From contig CM046351.1 in the NCBI GenBank assembly GCA_025403435.1, positions 23,281,276 to 23,345,275 on the forward strand: a stretch of 64,000 bases of DNA, in the 5' to 3' direction. The notes beneath the pieces are model-generated. The model searched no databases. It was not told the origin of the DNA and was given only the letters and a program-made list of their open reading frames with translations. The translations under genes were made by a program, and so were the position numbers. How positions within the stretch are numbered: position 1 is the stretch's first letter; each line of letters opens with the position of its first letter. Source of the stretch: Artocarpus heterophyllus. Taxonomy: Eukaryota; Streptophyta; Magnoliopsida; Rosales; Moraceae. Shown here piece after piece: positions 11,515 through 22,789 of the stretch.

Positions 11515-14500
11515 AAAGTGGTTTTTTACTCAAGTGATTAATCATTTACCTTCGAACATAGATACATACATGCATACATACATATATATATATATAATAT
11601 ATTTACTTTAGCAGATACGTAGTTACAAAAAAAAAATCAAAATTTAGGATATTTATGCAAATAATTCCTTAAAAAAATATGTACGACTACAAGGAATTAA
11701 AATTACCTGAGGCATGTAAATAGCTGCCACAATAGCAGCAATATAATTTACCAACAACACTCCAATGCCAAATATTGCGACACTTCTAGCTCCGAACATT
11801 GCCGCAAATGTTCGAATTCCATGCCTATAATATTGTTCAAAATGATGCAGCAAATACATGTTAAAAGGTGTTTAAGTAGAGATTAAGAGAGTGACTGAAA
11901 TTCTATAGCTTAATAAATTTCAGCTTAGTATATTCGGTGTTGTTTTATAATTATAACTTACTTCATGTCACCTTCAACATCAGGGATATCTTTTATGATG
12001 TTAATGACCAGCAAGAACGATACACTAATTGTAGTGAAGAAAATAATTGGGGGGCTGCACAGAAAATTATAAGCCAAACGTTAGATCTCTATAAATAGTT
12101 TAATTATACGTACATATATCAGAAACTATATATACTTGCAATTTAATAGTAAAAGAAAATTGTATGGCAGAATAAAAAATTTTAGTTTTACCATATATTA
12201 TAAAAGGTTGACCTGTAATTTGGTTTTTTCATGTTTTTGCTTATATATAGTCTATTGTTGACCATTAAATATCAATGTGGAAATGAAGAAACATTGGTTG
12301 TTTTATAATTATTGAAGTAGCAGTTTTTTGATAAAGAATTGAATTTAAAATCTCTCATTTAACCTACCCCATTCTTGTCAACAGAAATCAAATGTTAAAT
12401 TTGCTATATATTAAATTTGATAGTAAAATGACACTATAACAATTAAGAATATTTTTTTTACATCAAATACTGAAATTTGAAATCATGTACATCAATAAAG
12501 AGGTGCATTAAAGATGTTTTTACATAAGTAGTTTTTGGCATCAGAAAGCTAAAGTAGCTTATAAAAACCTCTGTCAAACAAAGCTTGTATATAATATAGC
12601 GTGATTTTAATTTGAAGACCTAACTACTAAAGCCATTTCCTTAATAACAAAAGACTTTCTGTTTCATCCCCTCAATCTCAAAGTTGCTCTAAAATTAGTA
12701 ATTAAATAAGTTAATTCGATGGAAAAGACAGCAAGATGTGAAAAGGAAAAAATAAAATAATATTTGGTTTTCAAAAAAATTGTTGCACGTACCTCCAACA
12801 AAATGGTAGTCCAAGGGAAACTCGTGCCGCGTAAAGTGTACCCATACATTTTGTAATGCCGACCTGCATATATTGCTTTTGTTATTTTTTTCCCCTTAAA
12901 AAAAATGTGACAAACGAATGTCATGATACATAGTTCTTTCCTAATAAAAAATAAGAAAAAGAGATGATTTAATAAGATGCTCTAAATAGAAATAGAAATT
13001 AGAAAAAAAAATTTTACTAACTTCACAAAGTACTCCACTTCTATCTATACTACTATGGTATTGTGCAAAACGCAATTTTTACTTTAGTTTTTTAATTCAA
13101 TTTCTATATGTAAAGAAAAAAAAAGTATTATAAATAGAAAAAAAAAATCAAAACTGATATGGTAAACACGTACTTTTTATTGGTAAAAATAGCATACAAG
13201 ACAATTAAAAAAATATTAAATATTTCTTGTACTTACTACAAGGATTTTTAAACTATTACCTTTTTTATTACAATGTTTCTTAAAAAAAATTATAATTACT
13301 ATTTTACATCCAGCACAGACATATTCTCAAACTTTTATTACAAATTCACAAGGTTCACCCCCAACAGTAGAGATACACGGGCTAAACCAATGATCAAAGA
13401 GGAAAAAAAAGACTGAAACGGTTCAAATAGTTGAATTGTTGATGCATGTCCAAATGGCACTCTTGTGGATATATAATTTTTTATTTGTTTGCTTAAATTA
13501 AAATAGCACTTGCATCAAGTTTGTTATTGATTACACTTAAAAATTCTTTCAATAATTCATAAAGTATTGGCAAATCTAGAACATATTTAAGTTTCTTAAA
13601 AAAATTGCAGAAAAATATTTTAATGAGAAACATTATTTAAGAACATTTAGACATGTAGAAATACATCATTTTAATTAATGGCAAGTAACTAGAAGTTAAA
13701 GTAACTAAATATCACAACACAAAAAGGGAATATTTAAAAAATTATATATATTTTATGGGGACAATTAGTTAAAAAATTATTTATTACGACTATATATATT
13801 TGAAACAAAATATTGTGAAAATAAAATTAGAAAAAAATTGATAAGAAAAACTTTAGAATGCATGATTTCTTTAAAAAACTAAAACAAAAAGAAAAACATA
13901 AGCAAGGCAAGGAGGCAAGGCAAGAACAAAATTCCAATTCAATTTAATTCTTTTTTTTTTAAATATAAAACAGAAAGATTTATAGAGAAAGATCATATGG
14001 ACTTATAGGTCTTATAGATGCTAACATATAATATAACACGGCAGCGAATTTCATGCCTGTAGAACCAGGTACTCGATCACTCTAAAATGTGTCCTGTGAT
14101 CATGAACAAATTTTATCCAACGTCATCACAAATTTTTTTCTACTTTATAATATGACCCAATTTAAAGGCAGATATAAGCCAACAAGTGGAAATGATCATT
14201 TTTATCCAATATTTAGCATTCTAGAGGACCACTATATTTCCAATGTCCAAATAAAATAAATAAATTAAACAAAATGTTGTCACAAGACGTGGAAGATATT
14301 GGAAGAAATAATATACCAAAGGAATTGCAATAGCTGTTCCAATAGAAGATCCCTTAAATCTAATAGGAGGAGCAGAATAGAAGGTGGCTAGTAAAAGACC
14401 AGACCAATAGAAAGAAGTAGTAATTAGGTCAGCATTCATCAGTCGAATAATCAGCAGGCCACCGAGTACTGAAAATATAATTAAAAACCATGCTTGTTTG

Positions 14501-17500
14501 AGCGAAATTTCCCCCGCTGGTATAGGCAAATAAGGTTTATTTATCCTGAAATTAAATATAGCACATTAATGCAGAATTAGTTCTCCTTTCACTAGCTATT
14601 CAAAATATAATTAAATAAAGGATATTTATCTTTTTATGCCCTTGTTGGGAGCATTGGTTTGAACTCAAATACTGTAAAGTTCTCATATGTTACGGTATTT
14701 TGAGCTAATTGGTTTAAACCAATACTCTTTTATACCCTCATGGTTATTTAAAAACTATGTATCTAGTTTCAAATCTCATATGAAATATACCTTAATAATA
14801 GATTTAATACACAAATCTATCCGTCACTTGGGTGAAAATTTTTTTGACTTTAAAATAACCAAATTATCCTTAAGTAATTGAGAAAATAGAAACTAAATCT
14901 AAAAAAAATAAGAAACAAAAAAATACAAAATAAACTATTTATCAACTATTTTTTACATATTAAAGGTCAAGCTCTTAGTTTAAAGTCTTCAAAGGTTCTT
15001 ATTTTTCCATTTGAAGGTATTTTGAACATTTTTCTAGGTCAAAATAGAGGGTTGATTGAGAAAAAAATAAATATATATATATATATTTATTAAATCTAAT
15101 ATGAATATATACATTTAATGAAATCAAAAACCAAAATTATAGTCTTTGAAAAGCCCTAAAACATAATATATAAAAAGGTAAATATAAAAAAGAAAAATAA
15201 AGTTGCTGAAAAGTAATAATCTTTTGGAAATATTACGGGTAATTTTAGAATTATACGGGCCCGTAATCAGTCAATTTAATTATTTCAAAATTATAAGGGG
15301 TGTATATTAAAATAAAAAAGGTAATTTGAATTCTAAAACATAATATAAAAATGGAAATTTTGTTCACTCCTAATATTTTTAAGTTACCCCAAAACAGAAA
15401 AAATTAAATTTAAAATTTAAAATTATCTATTTTCACTATTAGAATCGACACGACACCTCAAATATTGAAATCTATAATATTCCTCAAACACCCTTCAAGG
15501 TACACCCTACAATTGGCATAATACTATTTGATAAAAAGAAGCAAATTCCTACTTCCGCATGCAAACAATTTCAATATTTATATTAACTCAGTTTTTTCTT
15601 CTTCTTCCTTTTTTTTTTTTTTTTTTTTAGAGATTCCGTGTATGTATGTATGTCGAAGTTTGGAAAGATTAGAAGAAATACGCTACGTATATGGTCAGTA
15701 ATTGTTCCGCTATACGTCAGCATTTGCAATACCAAAAGTTTACAATTTGAAAATTTAATACTTTATCTTTTTATTTTGGGTTGTCTTTAGAAAGGTTGAG
15801 GAAGTGAATACAATTTCCCAAAGATTTAACAAAGGATGTGCCGACTATTTTGATTTAGAGGCATTTTACCATAATCATGAAAATATAAATATATATATCT
15901 ATATTATATCACCTACCTATCAATATCAACGTCGAAAATCTGATTGATGCCGTGAAAATAAACGTGTGCAAGTACGATAGCAATTAGGCCTGCGAATGCC
16001 TTAAACAGTATAGGCCATTTAAATAACTGCGGGTTCTCAACCATCACTCTTGCAAACAAACAACTACCCAAAAGCAAAAACAAAATAAAGATTACATGTA
16101 TATATTACTTACGTAAACTACAGTGCCCATTTTAGATCCGAGAGAAACAGAGTTGATCTTAATTTTTTGCATTCACTACAAGAAAAACTACATTTAATGA
16201 CATGATATTTACGACATGTAGTTTTTAAATGTCGTTAAAAAGTACATACAATGACACTCCAACATACATGTCGTTAATAACATTTGAAACAATAATTAAC
16301 GACATCTATATAGACACCGTATTAAAGGTCTCCTTTTAACGACAATAGTTTAATGTTGTTAAATTATTTAACGACAAGTAGGAGATGTCGTCAAATTTTA
16401 GAGATTCTATGACACCCCTTATAGATGACATCTTGACCAATATCGTCTATAAGGGGTGTCGTAGAATCTCCAAGGCTTTGACGACATCTCTTACCTGTTG
16501 TGAAATAATTTAATGACACTAAACTATTGTCGTTAAAAGGAGACCTTTAATACGATGTCTATATAGATGTCGTTAATTATTATTTCAAATGTCGTTAACG
16601 ACATGTTTGTTGGAGATGTCGTTGTATGTACTTTTCAACGACATTTAAAAATTACATATCGTAAATAACATGTCGTTAAATGTAGTTTTTCTTATAATGA
16701 TTAAAGTAATTTTTCTCTTATTTCTCCAATTTTTTATATATAAAAGTCTACTCACATTGGCGATATCATTGCTTGACGCATAGCATAGGGTGTTGTCAAT
16801 TTATAGCAAGCAGATCCAAAACGTGAAACTTTGGCAAATACATAATCAGAACCAACTACCGGATCAGAACCACCGGATTCAACTTGAGCGCTTGCCTACA
16901 ACAATTATAATTTCAATTTATAATATCAGTAGAAATACTGAAAAATAACTTGACCAAGTAATAAAGGTAGTCGAGTGGCAGGGAGTAATTAATTAGTGCA
17001 TGTTTATCTAATTTAAAATGCTTTAATTGCTCCCCAAGCCCCTCAGCATGCCCTATCCAACCAAGGAAACTGTTCTTAACCCCAAGTCATGTGATGTGAG
17101 GTTCTTACAAATAACTTGCTAGTTGTACTGTTTGTACTCTATTCTATTTCAATTTCAAATTTGTGTGGTCAGATAGTTGACTGTTTCTAATTTCTTAGTG
17201 AAATGAAAGCCATTAGTTTCTCACCGTATTAAAAAAAATAAAACCATTATGAGTATCATAAATTATATTTTTCTTAAAAGTGTAGATCATTGCGCAATTT
17301 GGTTTTCATCATTCATCTTTCTCTCATTTTCTCCTACATGTCCACGACCCGAAGAGCAAAACTAAAATTGTTTAAACGCTGGTATTTAATTTATTATGAA
17401 TGAAGTAAACAATTGGTTAATAAATGATTCAAATAATTTTCATTATTTATATTTCTAAAAAGAATTATTATCATTTTGGTACCTTAAGAAAATGTAAAAA

Positions 17501-17937
17501 AAGATACAAGATGTCAATTTGATATTTTGTTAAAACACATGATATCGTTTAAAAAATAAACACATCACTAATTGATTATAGACATAGTTTAGTGGTAATT
17601 TTTCACTTAAGTCTACTAAAAAAAATAGAGTTTAAATCCTTACAAAATATTGAACTTATCATATCAATGTAAGTTCCAAAGAAATAAAGTATACCCGGAT
17701 GGAACTACTCTTATGTTGGCCGAATAATAAGATTCTGGAGAAACTTCTCTCGCCATAGAGCCCAACTGGCAGGATCAATTGGTTGGTGGAGCATTTTGAA
17801 AGAAATTTGGAGGATTTTATATCTTTGGTTTTGGGCTTTATTGGTATCAGCCTACTGCCATGAGATGAGGAGGCCTTTAAACGTGGAGAGATAATAGATG
17901 GTGCCCTAAGGGAAGAGTGAGAGGTTGTGAGCTGCAT
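10882..17937 (-). CDS. plastid aromatic prenyltransferase (UbiA family, plant HPT/VTE2-1-like), complete, 10 exons
   Basis: Predicted to join a prenyl diphosphate to an aromatic acceptor in the plastid membrane; donor and acceptor cannot be read from sequence. Exons: 17937-17695, 16895-16756, 16063-15917, 14545-14317, 12863-12793, 12054-11962, 11824-11707, 11282-11220, 11139-11107, 10956-10882. All introns are GT-AG, phases agree, and the product is 403 residues, usual for the family. Exon 1 is a Ser-rich likely transit peptide ending SSSIR. Exon 3 ends with the first Asp motif NQIFDVDID, followed by R-INKPYLPIPAG in exon 4. Exon 6 carries the second motif KDIPDVEGD. Hydrophobic segments fit a multi-pass membrane protein. 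The Met at 17937 was chosen because MQL plus a Ser/Thr-rich leader fits the family, but the frame stays open to 18129. The C-terminus (KLFLSEMLLFPFI) departs from the usual F-YAEY-LFPF pattern. Motifs and N-terminus look closest to Moraceae/Cannabaceae flavonoid, coumarin or bitter-acid enzymes; a tocopherol-type homogentisate role is less likely. A 526-bp transposon lies in intron 2. Confidence 0.9.
11484..11511. repeat. (AT)n microsatellite in intron 7 of the prenyltransferase
   Basis: Perfect alternating AT run of about 28 bases. A second short AT-rich run follows at 11580-11602. Confidence 0.9.
16171..16702. mobile_element. CACTA-type foldback MITE, complete, in intron 2 of the prenyltransferase
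   Basis: The element proper is 16174-16699 (526 bp). The left end CACTACAAGAAAAACTACAT mirrors the right end TGTAGTTTTTCTTATAATG, and a 3-base target duplication ATT lies at 16171-16173 and 16700-16702. CACTACAAGAAAA is the classic end of plant CACTA (En/Spm) elements, which also make 3-base duplications. The two halves are inverted copies of each other almost throughout, rich in ACGACAT/ATGTCGT words and meeting near 16435, so the transcript could form a hairpin about 260 base pairs long. No transposase is encoded. Without it intron 2 would be only about 160 bases. Confidence 0.9.
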
Positions 17938-18389
17938 GTATGTATTGTTAACTGAAACAGAAAGGAAAGTGAAGAAAAAGCACAAACGAGAGAACAAAAG
18001 TGTTCGAAATAAATGCTTCAAGAGCTTCAATATGTAAAGAAGCATGCCAAGTCTGATTGCATTTTGTAAATTTGACAATTCTTCTACTATTATAACATAT
18101 AAAAAGTCAACGAAAGAACTAACCTTCACTAATGGTTAATTTAAACAACACATGCGTATGTAGCGTATATGACGACCGGATCAAATATAATTAAACAAGG
18201 CCGCAATTTGCCAACTAGGATAATCATAAGATAATTAATAACGACCAAGCAAGGAGCATGACAATTAGCCACAACTGTGTTTCTAATTTAGTAAATACTA
18301 CGCAAAATTTCTAAATAATTGGCAATTTTTCTTGGGATAAACTGAATAATCCAACCATCAGATCCCACGATCTTGGAGGCACTAGTATT
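17938..18389 (-). promoter_or_regulatory. presumed promoter and 5' leader of the prenyltransferase
   Basis: About 450 bases separate the start codon from the nearest upstream transposon. On the minus strand a W-box-like TTGACT (18105-18110) is followed directly by TTTTTATATG, a poor TATA candidate, and then about 160 bases of leader ending ACATACATG. W-boxes are WRKY targets and often occur in defence-metabolism promoters. The assignment rests on position and short words only. Confidence 0.35.
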
Positions 18390-19308
18390 TAGGGGTGTTC
18401 AAAAAATCCACTACCATCCAATACAAACCAATCCGACCAAAACCAATGGTTTTGGTTTTAATTTTAACCGTTTGGGTAGTTATTTACACCAATAGTTTAG
18501 GTTGTTTAGTTAATACTTTGAACTTTTAAACACCCATTTAAAGCGCCCTCCTAACCACCAACAAAACCCTCATATTATATAATTTTTACCTTTTAAAATA
18601 TATTTTATATAAGAATTTTTTTTTTTTTTATCAGTCATTACAAGAAGTTTTGCCCATATAAGAAGTATATTTCCACACTTTATAATTATACTTCTTCTAG
18701 TCACTCATCATCAACATACAAAAAATCAAATTAGACAACCAACATAAACAACTAAGACTAACTTATGGAATGGAACCCTAGCCTCCCTCCATCTAGCAAC
18801 CAATGTTTTCTCTCGGCATCACCGTCAATCTACTCACTATGCCTTCATTGTCATGTCGTCTCTCTCTGCTATTGGCCTAACTCACTATGACGTCGATTAT
18901 GGATATTAGTAAGAGGAGAGGTTTATCGACACTAGTGGAAGCTTTAATTCAAGTTTAAAATTCAATTGTATTGTCTTTTTTTATTAAGTTCCATTTTTGA
19001 CTTTTTGGTTTGGTTGTTTGTGAACTTTGATTTGTATTATTGTAACTTTTTAGTTTGATTATTAGTTTATACTAAAACTTTAAAGGATAAACTTTTGGAC
19101 ATTTTATAATTTTTGTTAAATATTAAAAAAATAATCTTAAGCACAAATCACCCAAATCGCTAATGAGTAATTTGGTTTGGTTTTATAAAAAAAAAAAAAA
19201 AAAAAATCAAACTGCATGGACCGCCCAAATATAAATTTATTTTTTGTTTGGTCTGTGATTTGAAGGGAAAAAAAGTTCAAACTACCCGCGAACACCTTTA
19301 CTAATATT
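18382..19308. mobile_element. non-autonomous hAT element, 911 bp, with target duplication
   Basis: The element proper is 18390-19300. The left terminus TAGGGGTGTTCAAAAAATCC pairs with the inverted right terminus TAAAGGTGTTCGCGGG. The 8-base flanks are CTAGTATT (18382-18389) and CTAATATT (19301-19308), which differ by one base. Eight-base duplications and a TAGGGGTGTTC-type end are hallmarks of hAT elements. The interior has GGTTTTGGTTTT-like arms, a poly-A run near 19189-19206 and no transposase frame. It sits about 450 bases upstream of the prenyltransferase start codon. Confidence 0.85.
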
Positions 19309-19502
19309 TACAAAAGCTTCACTCTACTTTTTTTATAAATTATATTAAATAGCATTTTTTTAAAGCGTAAAAAAAATTCTAAAATAGTTAAAAGTAATTA
19401 TCATAATTATTAGGTAAATAATTTACTATTTGTTTCAAATGTTTTAAAACATTTTATATACTTACTATGTTTCAAAAATATTATTCACCTTTTTCAAGAT
19501 GG

Positions 19503-19588
19503 CACTACAAGAAAAGTTCACACAAGTGACGTCAAATCTTATGGATGCCCCTTGTGACAGCTGATGGCACAAAGCATTCCTGCATGAG
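19503..19588 (+). mobile_element. left-end fragment of a CACTA-like element
   Basis: It begins CACTACAAGAAAAGTTCAC, the typical CACTA end, followed by AAGTGACGTCA subterminal-like sequence. The matching right end (CTTGTAGTG) was not found nearby. Either the element is truncated or its far end lies beyond the nested insertions that follow. Confidence 0.5.
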
Positions 19589-19944
19589 GGAATAGCTAGA
19601 GATGCAACATGTAACGCCCCCCTTAAGGACGTCACAGATGTCGTTACTTTCATACATTCATACTTGTTTAAACTTTAAACAAAAACATAAGCCCAAGACT
19701 TATACGATACTTTAAATTGTAAATATAATTAAACGTACTTAACCAGGATCCGTTCATACATTTTTTTAAAAAAAAAAACAACAACATTGTTTAACTTATT
19801 CCATATCATAATTTATTTAATTATACTTTAAATTAATCATAAACTTATTTTTATAGAATAGGTATACCAAGTTGTAAAATCATAACTTATAAAAACATCA
19901 CATCGTTTAAAACATCACATTGTTTATAACTCATTTACTCCCAC

Positions 19945-20145
19945 AGTTTGGCAGGCCGAACTTGGGACTTCGGCAGGCCAAACATGATCGGCAGGCTGGA
20001 GTTCCTCAACCGGCAGGCCGGCAGAGGCCTTGCAAATCTGGATTAAAAACTCATCATCGTCCGGTAGGCCGAAAACGTGATCGACAGGCCAAACTTTCAA
20101 ACATCGACAGGCCGACCCATGACCTTCAGCAGGCCGATCGAGCCA
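19945..20145 (+). repeat. GGCAGGCCGA cluster, outer end of the 3' LTR
   Basis: About ten variants of TCGGCAGGCCGA (GGCAGGCCGA, GACAGGCCGA, AGCAGGCCGA, GGTAGGCCGA) occur at irregular intervals of 15-50 bases, all in one orientation. It is a GC-rich island in a very AT-rich LTR. Confidence 0.8.
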
Positions 20146-22364
20146 AAATCCTTGAGAAAAACTTAATTTGTAAAACAGAGTTAACTTTTCATAAAAATTG
20201 CGGAAGATCAAAATTCTTTAAAATGATAAAATGAAGTATAAAACCATAGTTCAAGTATTCTTAAAACTTAACATAAAAAATATGTTCAAAATATAAAGCT
20301 TGAATTAAAACATTAAAAAAAACATTCTTTTTGGCGTTCTTTCGGTTATAATTCATCGTGCTTTGTGCTCACACGCCTTCCTATGTCCTCCGCCTATTCC
20401 ATGATTTTCTTGCCCTTATCTGCAACATAACATAAGACTTGATTAAGCTAATGCTTAGTAAGTACATATGATTCTCACATTTAAAAACATTTCATATACA
20501 TCATCATCATCATCATTGTCATCATATCATAAAAGTGTCTTAAGCACAATTTCATAAAAACATATCTTTCATTACATTGACCATATTAAAACTTATTCCA
20601 TTTTATCTTAAGGGCCCAAGTGTTGCACCATGAACATCATTGTAGGCGCGCCGTCATGAGAGGAGAAAGGTAGCTAATCCCAAACCAAACATGACATCAT
20701 AACATATCATTTCATAACATTAGTGTGCAACACTTATTAGGTGATACATATATACATAATTTTCATACTTTGAAACATGTCATCATCATACATCCATAAC
20801 TTTAAATCATGATAATCTTTCATAAGAAATCCTTTACGAAAAATAACCATAAAATCATCATGAATATCATTGTGAACATATCATCAAATCTCATAAAATG
20901 TGTCATGTTGCAGGTGAGAATGTACTTACCTTAACGCTAGCTTACTTAACCTTAATATACTTTTGGTGACGACGCAGCAGTCTCGATGTACTCGTTCCTT
21001 TGAGTGTTCATGCTATTTATCCATTTAAAATACAATAAAATTAATACTTATCATAAAACATCCATTCATATACCATCACATATAAATTATTACTTTTCAT
21101 CATAGCATAAATCATCCATTCATATATCATCCATTAATATAACATTCATTCATATAACATTCATATATATACATTCATCTCATATTATCATAATTCATAA
21201 CCATAATTGTGAAAACATTTTCACATAAATTATCATCACATATAGACATTATTCATAACGTGCTTCCCTTAAATATTATCATCATAACATCACATACATT
21301 TCAATCATGAAAATCTTTTGAAAACATTTTCTAATAATTTAAAATACATACATTTTAAAATTCATACAAACATCTTATTATCATGTATTTCAATATCATA
21401 AAATTATTTCATCATCAATAAAAATCATTTAAACATATAAAACATTTTATAAAACAAAAATCCAAAAATATCATTGTTAAAATAGTTTTCTTAACGTAAT
21501 CTCATAAAATTTCACATAACTCAAAATTACATTCATCATACATGACACAAGCATATTCTTGTCAATTTTCATGAAAAACATCATATTTACCCCTTGAATA
21601 AACATTGCATTTTCATACATCAAAATTAAACAGTAACATTTTACTATGAGGGGTAGAAAACAGAAAATTCATATTTTTCATAAAACACCGAAATGACATA
21701 AATCTTGGAAAAACATCACATAATACATACATGAACATCATAATAAAAACTCAAGACAAAATACAATACCTAGAGAAAGATATTGCAGACGATTGGAGGA
21801 GGAGAATTCTTTTAAAAAAAAACACAAAGAAACGAGTCCTTACCTTAAAATTTTTTTTCTCAAATTTCTTGAATTCAACCAACAAAATATAACTTCTTCT
21901 TTAAATTTTCTTGCAGAGAATTTTTGAGAGAAAAGGAATGGAATTCGTGAAGAAGAGAAGAGGAAGAGAGAAAGACAGAAAAAAGCGTCTCAGAACTGAG
22001 AAAGAAGGCATGAGAGAGGATGAGAGAAAATCTGAGGAAAAGAAAATGTTAAAAAAATTTTAACATAATGAGCATAATGATAATTCATTACTCTCCACTA
22101 AGTCAGAATTTTCTGACTGTTTGACAGCAAATGGCGTGGAGGAAGGAGAGAAAAGAGGAAAGTAAAACAATCACTCATTACTTACCATAACTTGCCCTCT
22201 TAAAATAGGAAACCATTTAAAATCAGACAAATTAATGCGAAGTCAACCTTTTAATTTCCTTAACTGACAAAAATTATTCCTTAAATATGTCAATTAATCA
22301 CAATAAATCACCTATTTAACGTAATTATCTCAGCCATAAATTTGGAGAGATTCTTGCTGACTGC

Positions 22365-22510
22365 TCGTCAGCCGTGTTCGACCTACCGATTTTCCCCTTC
22401 GACCTGTCGATTCCACCAAGTTCGGCCTGCCGATGGTTTTCTTCGGCCTGCCGATCTTAGGTAGACATTTCGGCCTATCGAACTTAAAAGTCTGGCCTAC
22501 CAAACTATCC
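22365..22510 (+). repeat. TCGGCCTGCCGA cluster, inner end of the 3' LTR
   Basis: About seven variants of TCGGCCTGCCGA, the reverse complement of the motif at the opposite end of the LTR. They lie about 240 bases from the polypurine tract. Confidence 0.8.
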
Positions 22511-22753
22511 ATAAATGCCATACATTAAAACATTCATACATCATTGCATCATAATTAAACATACCTTAAAATAATCATGAACACATGAGCACAACGATTC
22601 CATGCGGTCGTTACCTGTCATAAAACTTGACATAAAAAGTTAGTAACATTAACATCATATATCATTACATACAACATAAATTATTAATAAAATATCATTA
22701 ACGTCGTTACCAACTTAACGTGATTCATTACATAAAAATAGGCGGGTGTTACA

Positions 22754-22767
22754 ATTCTCCCCACCTT
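22754..22767 (-). other. polypurine tract of the Tekay-like element
   Basis: On the minus strand AAGGTGGGGAGAAT directly precedes the 3' LTR start TGTAACACC. This is the plus-strand priming site for reverse transcription. Confidence 0.85.
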
Positions 22768-22789
22768 ATAAAAGTTTCGTCCTCGAAAC

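Larger units (their letters stand above)
19610..22753 (-). repeat. 3' LTR of the Tekay-like element (3144 bp)
   Basis: It begins TGTAACGCCC on the top strand and ends GGCGGGTGTTACA, the inverted TG...CA ends of an LTR. Near both ends lie clusters of GGCAGGCCGA-type words, in opposite orientation (19945-20145 and 22375-22510). The middle is AT-rich with many CATCAT and CATAA repeats. Short open frames inside are shared with the other LTR but have no recognised domain. Confidence 0.9.

Noticed and set aside
14221..14529. Separate 102-residue single-exon gene
   Set aside because: It is exon 4 of the prenyltransferase read through into intron 4; the exon ends at a GT donor at 14317.
19920..20234. 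Open frames on both strands, partly conserved between the two LTRs (the minus-strand frame starts MIFRNFYEKLTLFYKL in both)
   Set aside because: Conservation is explained by the two LTRs being copies of one sequence. The frames consist largely of the GGCAGGCCGA cluster and differ in their ends.
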